Positions 9,895-18,354 of a DNA stretch of 64,000 nt are shown piece after piece (position 1 is the stretch's first letter; every line of letters begins with the position of its first letter). The stretch comes from Acidobacteriota bacterium (GTDB lineage: Bacteria; Acidobacteriota; Terriglobia; Terriglobales; Acidobacteriaceae). Both the position numbers and the translations under genes were made by a program. The notes beneath the pieces were generated by a model. That model made no database searches and was not told where the DNA came from. It saw nothing but the letters and a program-made list of their open reading frames with translations. Location of the stretch: positions 344,675 through 408,674 of the forward strand of contig JABCZL010000005.1 in the NCBI GenBank assembly GCA_013289685.1, in the 5' to 3' direction.

Positions 9895-10173
9895 ATGCTT
9901 TTTTCCAAAGAATATGTGGGCTATCTGGCCCGCGAAGTCACCAAGAAACTGATTGCTGGCAAGTTCATCGAGACCTCGTCGGTTCCGGCCGTAACCGAGC
10001 GGGTGAACGCCGCTTTGGTCGACGAACTCTCGCTGGAAGACCGCATCAACGATGAGGTCCGCGTCATCCTCGAAGCCTACTCCGACGAAATGCAGAAGAC
10101 CGGCGCCAATTACCAGGAGATGTTCCGCAAGGTCAAAACCGAACTGGTGCGCAAGTACAAGGCGGTGCTGTGA
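9895..10173 (+). CDS. DUF507 family protein, first of a tandem pair
   Basis: A 92-residue all-helical protein that begins MLFSKEYVGYLAREVTKKLI and contains the DUF507 layout: an N-terminal Lon-like helix, a conserved hydrophobic core and a C-terminal amphipathic helix ending KTELVRKYKAVL. DUF507 proteins have no established biochemical function. Its stop overlaps the GTG start of a second DUF507 gene by four bases (GTGA), implying translational coupling. queG follows 41 bp further on. The pair may form a heterodimer, which is inference from the overlap alone. Confidence 0.85.
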   Translation: MLFSKEYVGYLAREVTKKLIAGKFIETSSVPAVTERVNAALVDELSLEDRINDEVRVILEAYSDEMQKTGANYQEMFRKVKTELVRKYKAVL

Positions 10174-10445
10174 GACTCAGCCGCGACAAAGCCAACGTGC
10201 TGGCCAAGGCCGTTTCCGAAGTCCTCAAGCAGATGGACGAGGTTGAGTTCATCGAAGACTTCAACACCATCCGCCAGGAAACGCGAAAGATTCTTGAAGA
10301 ACTGCTCATGCAGGAAGCCAGAATCGACACCGCGGCCCGCCAGAAAATCGAGAGCCAGAAACGTACCATCCTCGAAGGCTCGCAAGAGTGGGACATCCTC
10401 TACCGCAAGTACTACAACGAAGAAGTGAAGAAGCTGGGCGTCTAG
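10170..10445 (+). CDS. DUF507 family protein, second of a tandem pair
   Basis: A 91-residue helical protein starting at GTG 10170, which overlaps the stop of the preceding DUF507 gene. It begins MRLSRDKANVLAKAVSEVLK, a closer match to the typical DUF507 start than the first copy. It ends with SQEWDILYRKYYNEEVKKLGV, a DUF507 hallmark rich in aromatic and charged residues. Both copies are full length and differ throughout, so this is an old duplication rather than a frameshift. Function is unknown. Confidence 0.87.
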   Translation: MRLSRDKANVLAKAVSEVLKQMDEVEFIEDFNTIRQETRKILEELLMQEARIDTAARQKIESQKRTILEGSQEWDILYRKYYNEEVKKLGV

Positions 10446-10486
10446 CAAGTCCTTCCCATCCTCCACCGCCTGCTCCGAGGTGATCG

Positions 10487-11563
10487 TTGGCAAATCAGAT
10501 CAGCGACGTAAAGGCCATGATCAAGCGCGCCGCCGATGCGGCCGGCTTTGACCTTGCGGGCATCGCTCCCGCCGCCGATGCTGCCGAACTCAAGCATTTT
10601 CCCCAATGGATTGCCGCTGGCTATGCTGGCGAAATGAAATACCTGGAAGCGCGTGATGACCGCGGCGATTTCAAACGGGCCTCGCTCGCTCGCGTCGCGC
10701 CGTGGGCGAAAAGCGTGATCGTCTGCGCCATCAACTACAACACGGAGCATCCCTACTCAACCGAGGTCCACGACGCCGATCGCGGCTGGATCTCCCGCTA
10801 CGCCTGGAGCCGCGAGGATTACCACGATGGAGTCCTGCGCCGCCTCAAGCAGGTAGAGCGCGAACTGCACCAAGCTGTAGGCGACTCGCAACCAACCGTC
10901 GTTACCCGCAGCTATGTCGACACCGGCCCCATTGTCGAACGCGTCTTTGCCAAGTATGCCGGCGTGGGCTGGATCGGAAAGAATACCTGCATCATCAATC
11001 AGAAAAAAGGCTCGTGGCTTTTCCTGGGCGTGATCCTCACCTCGCTCGAACTTGCGCCCGACCTGCCCGCTCCGGACCGCTGCGGTACCTGCACTCGCTG
11101 CATCGAAGCCTGCCCGACCGACGCGATTCTCGCGCCCTACCAGCTCGATTCCAACAAATGCATTTCGTATCTCACGATTGAAAAACGCGGACCGATCCCG
11201 GAGGAATTGCGCGCAGGGATGGGCCGCCACGTTTTCGGCTGCGACATTTGCCAGGACGTTTGCCCGTGGAACCGCAAAGCCCCGGCCTCAACTGCGTCGG
11301 AATTCGATCCTCGCCCCGGCCTGGTCAACCCTGCCCTGGACTGGCTCGCAGAAATGTCGGCGGAAGAGTTTCGCGCCGCCTTTCGCGGATCGCCCATCCG
11401 CCGCACCAAGCGCTCCGGCCTTCGCCGCAACGTCGCCATCGCCATGGGCAACAGCGGTAACAAAGAATTCCTGCCCCAGCTCGACCTACTAGCCGCCGAC
11501 GATGACGAATCGGTCCGCGAAAGCGCAGAGTGGGCGAGAAGACGCCTGGCTTCCACCTGGTAG
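10487..11563 (+). CDS. queG: Epoxyqueuosine reductase QueG
   Basis: A 358-residue cobalamin-dependent iron-sulfur enzyme catalysing the last step of queuosine synthesis, reduction of epoxyqueuosine in tRNA. Seen in the sequence are the N-terminal domain with VIVCAINYN and the YVDTGPIVERVFAKYAGVGWIGKNT region that binds cofactor and substrate. A first ferredoxin-type cluster motif has C199, C202, C205 and C209 (CGTCTRCIEACP), and a second has C252, C255 and C259 (CDICQDVCPWN). A short HEAT-like tail (LDLLAADDDESVRESAEWARRRL) follows. The start is TTG, supported by a GAGGTG ribosome binding site 6 bp upstream; no in-frame ATG lies nearby that keeps the conserved N-terminus. Length is normal for the family. 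It sits downstream of the DUF507 pair, possibly co-transcribed. Confidence 0.95.
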   Translation: MANQISDVKAMIKRAADAAGFDLAGIAPAADAAELKHFPQWIAAGYAGEMKYLEARDDRGDFKRASLARVAPWAKSVIVCAINYNTEHPYSTEVHDADRGWISRYAWSREDYHDGVLRRLKQVERELHQAVGDSQPTVVTRSYVDTGPIVERVFAKYAGVGWIGKNTCIINQKKGSWLFLGVILTSLELAPDLPAPDRCGTCTRCIEACPTDAILAPYQLDSNKCISYLTIEKRGPIPEELRAGMGRHVFGCDICQDVCPWNRKAPASTASEFDPRPGLVNPALDWLAEMSAEEFRAAFRGSPIRRTKRSGLRRNVAIAMGNSGNKEFLPQLDLLAADDDESVRESAEWARRRLASTW

Positions 11564-11764
11564 TCAATGCTCGACCGCACAGCCGGGGGCGGCTGTCCCT
11601 ACATAATGCCTCGCTCTAGTTTCGCCTTATCTTTGCTCTACGTCGATCCCTTTTCACTCCAAGATTCACTGATCTTCCGTAACTGGTTTTCCCGATTATC
11701 AGCAACTAATCTCTGTCTAAAGGGTTCTTAATAAGCAGGTTAAGGTAAATCGTCTGAGGTGATC

Positions 11765-13126
11765 ATGCGTCCACGCCACATCCAATCCATGCGGCGCGCG
11801 GTAGGCGTTCTGGTCGGGATTGTCGTGGCCTGCGCGTCTCTTGCGGGCGCCTCGGCGACGCTTCTTCTTGAGGAACCTTACGGCAGGCTGGGGTTCTTCA
11901 CCGCGACCGGGCATGCCGCGGTATATCTCTCCGGCGTCTGCGCTGACACCCCTCTGGTTCTACGCCGCTGTGCACCGGGAGAAACCGGAGTCGTTCTCAG
12001 CCGCTACGATGGAGTGGGCGGATACGACTGGGTCGCCATTCCTCTGATCCCTTACCTGTATGCGGTCGAACGTCCGGAAGATGTGCCGTTATTTGCCGAC
12101 GCGAAGATGACCCTCTTTCTCCGCGATCGCTACCGCCGCAAGTATCTGGAAGCGATTGCCCCCGACGTGAAAAACGGCGAAACTCCCGGCGGAAATTGGT
12201 ACGAACTCGTCGGCTCAGCCTATGATCGGACCATCTACGGCTTCGAGATTGAGACCACGCCCGAACAGGACGAGGCTCTGATCCACAAGCTCAACTCCTC
12301 GCCCAACCAGTCTCATTTCCATCTGGTCTCCAACAACTGCGCTGACTTCGCCAAAGACATCCTCAACTTCTATTACCCGAAGTCGCTGCATCGCAGCGTA
12401 GTGGCCGATGTGGGCATGACCACGCCCAAGCAGATGGCGAAAATGTTGACCAAGTTCAGCGACCGCCATCCCGAACTCCAGTCTTCGCGGCTCATCATCG
12501 CACAGGTGCCAGGCAACATGCCCCGCAGTTCAACGGTGCGCGGAGTCGTCGATTCCTTCTTTCGATCGAAGAAGTACATCGTGCCCAGCGCGGTGGTCAG
12601 CCCCATCTTTGCCGGGTGCGTGGCGGCCGTATATGTGGGCACGGGCGCGGGCCACTTCGATCCGGCCCGCAACGCCATGGTATTCGTTGTAGGCAGCGAG
12701 CGCGAACGGCCCCTCGATCGCGAAGATCGCCGGGCCTACCAACTGGAACTGAAACATTTCCTCGCGGGCGCTTATCCGGAGAAACGCGGCCGGAATGCCG
12801 ACAAGGTCTGGGAGAAACTGCAATCCCGGGCAAAGTCAGGCGTCGATGAACAGGGCAGGCCGGTTCTTCAACTTCAGGTTGGAGACAGCCTGGTTCAGGT
12901 CGGAGTGTCCGCCGACAATGTCTTGAACGGCAACGTCCCTCCGCTGTTGATACGCCAGCTTCTTGAAGCTCGCCTGCAGTCGGAATTGCGCAGCCGATCG
13001 GCGCAGGCTCTAACCGACACGGAAGTCGCGCGCGACTGGAAGCTCCTCCAGAAATCACTCGCGGAGGGCGGCACGACGGATACGCCGCCGCGCCCCGCAC
13101 CAAATTCCCGCGGAAACCGGCCCTAG
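11765..13126 (+). CDS. Exported papain-fold-like (LRAT/NlpC-P60-like) protein of unknown function
   Basis: A 453-residue protein from ATG 11765; a GTG at 11759 overlaps the GAGGTG ribosome binding site and is less likely. An N-terminal hydrophobic helix (GVLVGIVVACASLAGASA) is a signal or anchor. The next segment has GHAAVYL (H50) and, 140 residues later, SNNCADFAKDIL (C192). The order His first, then Asn-Cys within a helix, matches circularly permuted papain folds such as LRAT, YiiX and DUF4105/Lnb-type proteins, where Cys is the nucleophile and these act on lipids or peptides. The C-terminal half (about 200-453) has no motif I recognise, and the end is proline-rich. No partner gene is evident. 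The enzymatic assignment rests on two motifs only. Confidence 0.6.
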   Translation: MRPRHIQSMRRAVGVLVGIVVACASLAGASATLLLEEPYGRLGFFTATGHAAVYLSGVCADTPLVLRRCAPGETGVVLSRYDGVGGYDWVAIPLIPYLYAVERPEDVPLFADAKMTLFLRDRYRRKYLEAIAPDVKNGETPGGNWYELVGSAYDRTIYGFEIETTPEQDEALIHKLNSSPNQSHFHLVSNNCADFAKDILNFYYPKSLHRSVVADVGMTTPKQMAKMLTKFSDRHPELQSSRLIIAQVPGNMPRSSTVRGVVDSFFRSKKYIVPSAVVSPIFAGCVAAVYVGTGAGHFDPARNAMVFVVGSERERPLDREDRRAYQLELKHFLAGAYPEKRGRNADKVWEKLQSRAKSGVDEQGRPVLQLQVGDSLVQVGVSADNVLNGNVPPLLIRQLLEARLQSELRSRSAQALTDTEVARDWKLLQKSLAEGGTTDTPPRPAPNSRGNRP

Positions 13127-13147
13127 TTCGTCATCCGCCGATTTTTT

Positions 13148-13176
13148 TGTCATTCCGAGCGAAGCGAGGAATCTGC
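13148..13176 (+). repeat. Interspersed GAGCGAAGCGAGGAAT repeat, single copy
   Basis: The intergenic sequence TGTCATTCCGAGCGAAGCG followed by AGGAATCTGC belongs to the TGTCATCCTGAGCGAAGCGAAGGATCT type repeat that recurs at 44318-44407 in this window. It sits between convergent genes. Confidence 0.7.
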
Positions 13177-13204
13177 TGTCCTGTACACTGCGAATCTGCG
13201 GCGC

Positions 13205-14008
13205 CTACTGTTGTTCCTGCGGTGGCCGCGGCGGCATCACCGTGCCCGGCATACCCGGTTGCACCATCGGTTGCTGCTGCTGTTGGAGTTGCATTTGACG
13301 TTGCTGCATCTCCTGGAGCATTTCCTGCGGCGTCTTCACACCCGGCTGTTCGGGACTAGCCGGTTGTTCGGCCTCTGCCGCTGCCTGGTCCGCGGCGTCG
13401 TCCGTGTTGTCGTCCGTTGCTTCCGCTTCATTCGCGTCGGCCTCTGGCTGCGCCATGTTAGGAGGCACATTCCCAGGATGCTGTTCCGCCAGCGAGGGAC
13501 CATTGGACGAACTCAGGTCCGGCCCCGTTTTTGCCACCAGCACCACGCGCGTCAATAATGCGTCGTTTGTCGGCGATCCCAGCAGCACGTAATTGAACCG
13601 CGATCCATTCAGCAACTCGGCGACGACTGCCCGCGCTGGCCCCGGTCCTAAATGGGTCACCACTCGATCTGGCGCCGCGGGAATCTCGATCTCTGCCCCA
13701 GTCTGTTTGCGCACGGCGCGCAAAATATCGCCCAGCGTTGAGTTGGGCGCAACGATCGTCAGCTGCTCGTTTTGATAGCTAACCTGTGGCGGCACCGGCG
13801 CGATCAATTCCAGCGGGATCGGCTGTACTGGCCCAGTGGGCCCGGAAGGCAACGGAGGCAGCGGTGCAGGTGCAGGCTTTTTTGGCTTTCGGTGGTTCTG
13901 ACTTTGAGACGATGCAGCGCCAGCAGCGCAAGCAATCCCTGGGCACAGAACGGCGGCGCACAGAACCACGACAGCGGCAGCCCCTTTGAATTTCAATCCT
14001 GTGCTCAT
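13205..14008 (-). CDS. Exported STN-domain protein with glutamine-rich tail
   Basis: A 267-residue protein starting at the ATG at 14008, chosen because GGAGGAG lies 6 bp upstream; an in-frame start further up lacks this. The sequence has a signal peptide (GAAAVVVLCAAVLCPGIACAAGA), a proline-rich linker (PKKPAPAPLPPLPSGPTGP) and one STN-like domain (QLTIVAPNSTLGDILRAVRK to SRFNYVLLGSP), the short domain at the N-terminus of secretins and TonB receptors. An acidic low-complexity stretch and a Q/P/M-rich tail follow. With no secretin barrel or receptor domain it cannot be a complete secretin. It may be a periplasmic accessory protein or domain donor. No secretion genes are nearby. Confidence 0.72.
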   Translation of the reverse strand: MSTGLKFKGAAAVVVLCAAVLCPGIACAAGAASSQSQNHRKPKKPAPAPLPPLPSGPTGPVQPIPLELIAPVPPQVSYQNEQLTIVAPNSTLGDILRAVRKQTGAEIEIPAAPDRVVTHLGPGPARAVVAELLNGSRFNYVLLGSPTNDALLTRVVLVAKTGPDLSSSNGPSLAEQHPGNVPPNMAQPEADANEAEATDDNTDDAADQAAAEAEQPASPEQPGVKTPQEMLQEMQQRQMQLQQQQQPMVQPGMPGTVMPPRPPQEQQ

Positions 14009-14286
14009 GACCACTCCTCCATCTGACCCGCAAAACGCCAAGGCGCCTTGACCAGAATTCTAGCACTCGGTCCCGGCCTGAAAAACTGTCGGTACAGCGT
14101 CCCAAAAGGGAACGTCTTAACATTACTCTCTTGCACATACGGGCGCCATGGCACGAACCGGGGAACCTCCAAGTCGATGGCAGTCAATGACTTCCAGCTG
14201 GCGAAAATCTTATCCGGGCCCGCCGACGCTAGCGTAAACTGACGCAGTCCTTTCTACCCCTTTTGAAACTAAAGGCGAAACCCGCT

Positions 14287-15300
14287 ATGAACCAGCCGTC
14301 CCCCAGGCTCGACCGCGCCCTCGGGATTCTACTGTCGGCACTCGCCTTTTCGTCGTTGATCACCCACGCGCAGAGTTGTAAGACTTCGAGTGAACTCGAC
14401 GACGCCCCCCGCGCCGCCATCACGGCCGCGGGCCAGCGTTATTTCGGACGGGCGGCCAAAGCTGATTTCGCTTCTTTACGCCAGAGCGCCACCTCCAGCC
14501 TCGCCTCCGATTTCTCCGGCATCGAGACCACCGTTAAAGACCATCAGCAGGACCTCGCCGGCGTCCAGGCGACCGTGAAATCCGTCTTTCTGCTCGAAGC
14601 TGAGGGCGCCGCGCCAATTCCGCGGGCCGAGTTCTACTGCGGAGTCTTCGGCAAGAACGGTCAGACCTCCGACAGCGCCATCTTCGCGCTCGACAACCTG
14701 GCTCCGGGCAAATATGCCGTCGTACTACTCGATGTGCCTTCGCCCAAGGGACGAATCATGTTTTCTGAAATTCTCCAGCAGGCGGGAACCGACTGGAAAT
14801 TAGGCGGCCTTTACATTAAGGCGGCGCAGGTCGCAGGCCACGATAGCGACTGGTTTGTGGCCCGTGCCCGCGAGTACAAAACCAAAGGCCAACTGTATAA
14901 CGCGTGGTTCTATTACGTAGAAGCGAGCAACCTTATCTCGCCGGTGCCGTTCATGGCGACGGCCGCCACTGACAAGCTTTCCGACGAATTACAAAATCGT
15001 CGCCCCGCGGACCTTCCCGCCGACGGAAAAACCGCGGACCTCGCCGTTCCGCCCGCTATCTACAAACTCAACGCGATCTTTCCCGCGGGTGTGGCCAATG
15101 ACCTGGACCTGATCGTGAAGTATCAGGCCGCCGATATTTCCAACACCAACCTCGCCTACCAGAACAACGTTGCAGTGATCAAAGCGCTGGTCGCGAAGTA
15201 TCCGGAAGTGCGAGACGCCTTCGCCGGCGTGGTCGCGCGCGCCGTCGATCCCAGCGGTCGAGATTACGGAACTCTGCTGGCGATGAAGGACGCGAAGTAG
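14287..15300 (+). CDS. Secreted protein of unknown function
   Basis: A 337-residue protein with signal peptide (LGILLSALAFSSLITHAQS) starting at ATG 14287; an in-frame TTG 24 bp upstream is less likely. The mature part begins CKTSSELDDAPRAAITAAGQRYFG and contains SVFLLEAEGAAPIPRAEFYCGVFG, GKYAVVLLDVP and LGGLYIKAAQVAGHDSDWFVARARE. I recognise no family motif. The mix of an N-terminal helical part, a beta-rich middle and a helical repeat-like C-terminus looks like a periplasmic or outer-surface protein. It is divergent from the STN-domain gene. Confidence 0.7.
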   Translation: MNQPSPRLDRALGILLSALAFSSLITHAQSCKTSSELDDAPRAAITAAGQRYFGRAAKADFASLRQSATSSLASDFSGIETTVKDHQQDLAGVQATVKSVFLLEAEGAAPIPRAEFYCGVFGKNGQTSDSAIFALDNLAPGKYAVVLLDVPSPKGRIMFSEILQQAGTDWKLGGLYIKAAQVAGHDSDWFVARAREYKTKGQLYNAWFYYVEASNLISPVPFMATAATDKLSDELQNRRPADLPADGKTADLAVPPAIYKLNAIFPAGVANDLDLIVKYQAADISNTNLAYQNNVAVIKALVAKYPEVRDAFAGVVARAVDPSGRDYGTLLAMKDAK

Positions 15301-15326
15301 CGGGCAGTTGGATCGGACGCCGGGTG

Positions 15327-15363
15327 CCCCATTTCTCGCGCGTTCTTTGCGCGAGAAGTGGGG
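15327..15363. repeat. Interspersed 15-bp-stem hairpin, family R copy 1
   Basis: Arms CCCCATTTCTCGCGC (15327-15341) and GCGCGAGAAGTGGGG (15349-15363) pair with one T-G wobble around the loop GTTCTTT, preceded by GGTG and followed by ATTTT. A second copy at 50086-50118 keeps the loop and flanks but swaps a T-A pair for G-C. It lies between the 14287 gene and the ligase gene and could act as a terminator, though no long T run follows. Confidence 0.85.
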
Positions 15364-15479
15364 ATTTTCGACAGAGCGAAGTCGAAGGGCGGCGAAAGAA
15401 TGCAGCCCACAGCGCAAGCTGTGGGTGATGAGATGGGAGCGAGCAAGCCCCGGAGGGGCGAAAGAACAATTCGCCCGAA

Positions 15480-17288
15480 CTACACCCGAGCGTCCTCCAG
15501 CAAACACTCCTTCGGATCTTTGTCGTCTCGTAATCCTAAAAACACCGGAGCGCGCAGCTTCGGTCCGCTGCCCTCGCTGGTCCCGTCAGTCCACTCTGCG
15601 AACTCGATCTCCGCCACCAACTCCGGCTTCACCCAACTCACCTGGCGCAGAGCCTCAACCTCTCCGAAGAACGGATTTTTCTTCGTCTCCAGCTTCTTCA
15701 ACACTTTCCAAATTTCGTCCAGCGAGTTCTGATCAAACCCGCTGCCCGCCTGCCCCACGTGAATCAGGCGCGCCTTTTTATCGTACAGTCCCAGCACGAG
15801 CGATCCGAAGTGTGCGCGGCTGCCTTCCGGCTCCGTATATCCCCCAATCACACACTCGCTGCGATGCCGGATCTTGATCTTCAGCCACTCGCGGCTGCGG
15901 CGTTCTTCATAGAAACTCGCGCGCTTCTTGGCGACGATCCCTTCCAGTCCCTTCTGCCGCGCCATCTCAAACAGCGCCTTGCCGTGCTCGGCATAGTGAT
16001 CGGAAAAGCGCACCACATCGCCCGCTACCACCAGCGACGCCAGCTTCTGCTTGCGGTCCTCCAGCGGCACGCGTCGCCAGTCGTAGCCATCGAGATAAAG
16101 CAGATCGAAGGCGTAATACAGCACCGGCACATCCGCATTCGCCGTCGCACGCTTCCCGCCCGGACGAAATCCCGTGCGCTGCTGCATCAAACTGAATGAC
16201 GCCTTCCCCTCCTCATCGAGCGCCACCACTTCGCCATCCAGAATCGCAGTCTTCGCCTGGATAAATTGCGCCATGTCCTTCAACTCGGGATAACGCGGCG
16301 TCAGGTCATTCTGATTCCGCGACACCAGCCGCACTTTTCCGCCGTCGATAAACGCGATCGCGCGATACCCATCCCACTTGATCTCAAACAGCCACTCCGC
16401 CCCGTCAAACGCTTTCTCCAACGCTTCCGCCAGCATGGGATGAATCTTCGCCGGCATCGACCTCTTCACCGGTCCGCTCGAAGACTCCGCCGCCGAAGAA
16501 ACAGCCTTAACCACAGAGGCCACAGGGGACACAGAGGTTTTCCTCTTCGTCTTTCCCCTGTGTTTCTCCGTGCCCTCTGTGGTTATCTCTTGCTTTTTCT
16601 TCTCAACCCGCGCCACCGCATCCGCCAGCCAGGCAGCCTTCAATCGCCCGCGCCCCGCGGGCCGGCTCTTCCACTCCGCCGATCCCGCGTCCCCCGCAAC
16701 TTGCTCCAGGGTCCGCCCGCTCAGCACCGACGTATCGATTGACTCAATGTCGTATCCCTCCACCGCCTGATCGTCGTGCTTCTTGATCATCAACCACTCG
16801 TTGCCCTTGCTTCCCGGACGCCGCCCCTTCATCTTGACCAGAGCGAAGTCCCCCTGCAGTCGTTTCCCATTCAAACGAAATTTCAAATCTCCCTTGGCGA
16901 GCATGGCCGCCGCTTCCGCCTCCGTTCCCGGTACATACTTTCCCTGCACCGCCACCGGAGACAGCGGCTGCCACGTGCCCACGTCCCACACGATCACGGT
17001 CCCCGCACCGTAATTGTTCTCCGGAATATTCCCTTCAAAATCGAAATAAGAAACCGGATGATCCTCGACCTGCATTGCCAGCCGTTTGTCCGCCGGGTCA
17101 AGCGACGGCCCCCTCGGCACCGCCCACGATTTCAGCACGCCTTCCATCTCCAGCCGAAAATCGTAGTGCAGCCGCGTCGCATCGTGCATCTGCACGACAA
17201 AGCGATTCCCCGCCTTCGTCGCCACTTTCGGTGGAGGCTCTGGCGTCTCCTCAAACCGCCGCTTCCGCTTATATTCTTCGAGCGCCAT
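15480..17288 (-). CDS. ligD: ATP-dependent DNA ligase of the LigD type, phosphoesterase plus ligase, no polymerase domain
   Basis: A 602-residue protein. Residues about 25-190 form the LigD 3'-phosphoesterase domain (RFVVQMHDATRLHYDFRLEMEG, SWAVPRGPSLDP, GNIPENNYGAGTVIVWD). A low-complexity linker (about 215-270) follows. The ATP-dependent ligase nucleotidyltransferase domain carries the adenylated lysine K304 in EIKWDGYRA, then LDGEVV, the EGIVAKK motif and the OB domain (EWLKIK, VIGGYTEPEGSR). LigD proteins repair double-strand breaks with Ku. The polymerase/primase domain of long LigD versions is absent and no Ku gene lies in this window. The linker residues TTEGTEKHRG and KTSVSPVASV are encoded by a palindromic repeat inserted in frame (16509-16584). 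Confidence 0.93.
   Translation of the reverse strand: MALEEYKRKRRFEETPEPPPKVATKAGNRFVVQMHDATRLHYDFRLEMEGVLKSWAVPRGPSLDPADKRLAMQVEDHPVSYFDFEGNIPENNYGAGTVIVWDVGTWQPLSPVAVQGKYVPGTEAEAAAMLAKGDLKFRLNGKRLQGDFALVKMKGRRPGSKGNEWLMIKKHDDQAVEGYDIESIDTSVLSGRTLEQVAGDAGSAEWKSRPAGRGRLKAAWLADAVARVEKKKQEITTEGTEKHRGKTKRKTSVSPVASVVKAVSSAAESSSGPVKRSMPAKIHPMLAEALEKAFDGAEWLFEIKWDGYRAIAFIDGGKVRLVSRNQNDLTPRYPELKDMAQFIQAKTAILDGEVVALDEEGKASFSLMQQRTGFRPGGKRATANADVPVLYYAFDLLYLDGYDWRRVPLEDRKQKLASLVVAGDVVRFSDHYAEHGKALFEMARQKGLEGIVAKKRASFYEERRSREWLKIKIRHRSECVIGGYTEPEGSRAHFGSLVLGLYDKKARLIHVGQAGSGFDQNSLDEIWKVLKKLETKKNPFFGEVEALRQVSWVKPELVAEIEFAEWTDGTSEGSGPKLRAPVFLGLRDDKDPKECLLEDARV
16509..16584. repeat. ACAGAGG-type palindromic repeat inserted inside ligD
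   Basis: The left arm begins AACCACAGAGG (16509) and the right arm ends CCTCTGTGGTT (16584). The roughly 30-bp arms are complementary at most positions around a 17-nt loop. A half copy (TTAACCACAGAGG) lies at the ligase gene start near 17301. Its length keeps the reading frame, giving the linker peptide between phosphoesterase and ligase domains. Confidence 0.8.
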
Positions 17289-17384
17289 GGAAAACGCTAT
17301 TTAACCACAGAGGCGCCGCGAGAGGTTTGTGGTGTAGGGCGTATGGGATTGGCTTTGTGTGGGCCCGGCGCCCTCGCCCGCCCA

Positions 17385-17403
17385 GGCCGAGCAAAACTCG
17401 GCC
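17385..17403. repeat. GGCCGAG hairpin in the ligD-NUDIX intergenic region
   Basis: Arms GGCCGAG (17385-17391) and CTCGGCC (17397-17403) flank the loop CAAAA. The stem resembles the middle hairpin (GCCGAGC-GCA-GCTCGGC) of the composite elements at 56045 and 59782. Confidence 0.6.
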
Positions 17404-17452
17404 GCCGCCTGAAACCACACCAACGCTAGATTCGCACTAGAATGCAAGAACG

Positions 17453-17896
17453 ATGCAACGCGAATTCCCCGAAGTCCCGTTGGTCGGCGTCGGCGCCGTC
17501 ATCATAGAAGGCCCCATCGAAGACTCCCGTGTCCTCCTGGTCAAACGCGCTCACCCGCCCCTGCAAGCCCAGTGGTCCATTCCCGGAGGTGTCCTCGAAG
17601 TCGGCGAACTGGTCCGCGAAGGCGCCATCCGCGAGGCCCGCGAAGAAACCGGACTCATCGTCGAACCCGCGGACCTGCTCGGAGTCTACGACCGCGTCCT
17701 GCGCAACCCTGACCAGCGTGTGCAATATCACTATGTGCTAATCGATTTCCTCTGCCGCCGAGTTGGAGGAGACCTGCAGGCGGCAGATGACGCCGCCGAA
17801 GTCCGCTGGTTCACGCGCGAAGAGCTACCCGAGCTGAACCTGGCCGAAGACGCGCAGGATGTGATTCACAAGGGATTTGCGAAGCTAAGCCGGTGA
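17453..17896 (+). CDS. NUDIX hydrolase
   Basis: A 147-residue protein with an intact Nudix box at residues 46-68 (G46-x5-E52-x7-R60-E61-x2-E64-E65-x-G67), preceded by the typical QWSIPGG strand. Family members hydrolyse nucleoside diphosphates linked to another group, such as oxidised nucleotides, ADP-ribose or NADH; the substrate cannot be told from the sequence. LLVKRAHPPLQAQWSIPGG resembles the ADP-ribose pyrophosphatase or 8-oxo-dGTPase-like groups. The start is ATG. The 3' end overlaps the convergent DUF2007 gene by 12 bp. Confidence 0.92.
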   Translation: MQREFPEVPLVGVGAVIIEGPIEDSRVLLVKRAHPPLQAQWSIPGGVLEVGELVREGAIREAREETGLIVEPADLLGVYDRVLRNPDQRVQYHYVLIDFLCRRVGGDLQAADDAAEVRWFTREELPELNLAEDAQDVIHKGFAKLSR

Positions 17897-18340
17897 GTCG
17901 TCCTCTTCGGGAAGGGCGTCGGCGGAGACATTTTCTTCGAGAACTCGATTGGCCTCCTCGACCATGTCCGCGTCCACCCGCAATTTCACCCCACCGAGTG
18001 CGTTGGCGTTAAACCAGTCGAGCCGGACCATGTTGTCGTCGAACAAAAATGCGTCGATTCCGGCTGCTGCCAGGAGTCCCTTCGCCAGTTCGGCTTCCAG
18101 CAGGTTCCAGAAGGTCCGGATCGGGACCAGGTCGCGAAATTCCTCCGCCTTCGAATCCTGAGGTTCGTCCAAATGCCCGACGTATAGGCCTCGCCTTGCC
18201 AGCTCCGCCCGCAGCGCCTCGCGCGCCGCATCGGTCAATTCGGACATTTTCCCGGCCAACTGCTCCAACTCCCCATCCGACTGAGAAGAGTAAATTTCTG
18301 CCAGACGCTGGCGCTCCTGTGCAGGATCAATCATGGCCAT
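17885..18340 (-). CDS. DUF2007-domain protein
   Basis: A 151-residue soluble protein. Residues 1-60 are helical and charged (QERQRLAEIYSSQSDGELEQL). Residues about 66-140 match the small alpha/beta DUF2007 fold (LEAELAKGLLAAAGIDAFLFDDN, GGVKLRVDADMVEEANRVLEE), sometimes described as a putative signal-transducing domain. Function is unknown. It is preceded by two perfect 15-bp direct repeats, a set of 13-bp repeats and the structured unit at about 18.5-18.8 kb, which makes its upstream region unusual. Confidence 0.75.
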   Translation of the reverse strand: MAMIDPAQERQRLAEIYSSQSDGELEQLAGKMSELTDAAREALRAELARRGLYVGHLDEPQDSKAEEFRDLVPIRTFWNLLEAELAKGLLAAAGIDAFLFDDNMVRLDWFNANALGGVKLRVDADMVEEANRVLEENVSADALPEEDDSPA

Positions 18341-18354
18341 GGCAGGGAATCATA

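Noticed and set aside
9895..10445. DUF507 pair as one frameshifted gene
   Set aside because: Each copy has its own complete N- and C-terminus and the overlap is a standard GTGA junction.
15480..17288. Full non-homologous end-joining operon
   Set aside because: No Ku gene and no LigD polymerase domain are seen in the window, so only the ligase part is supported.
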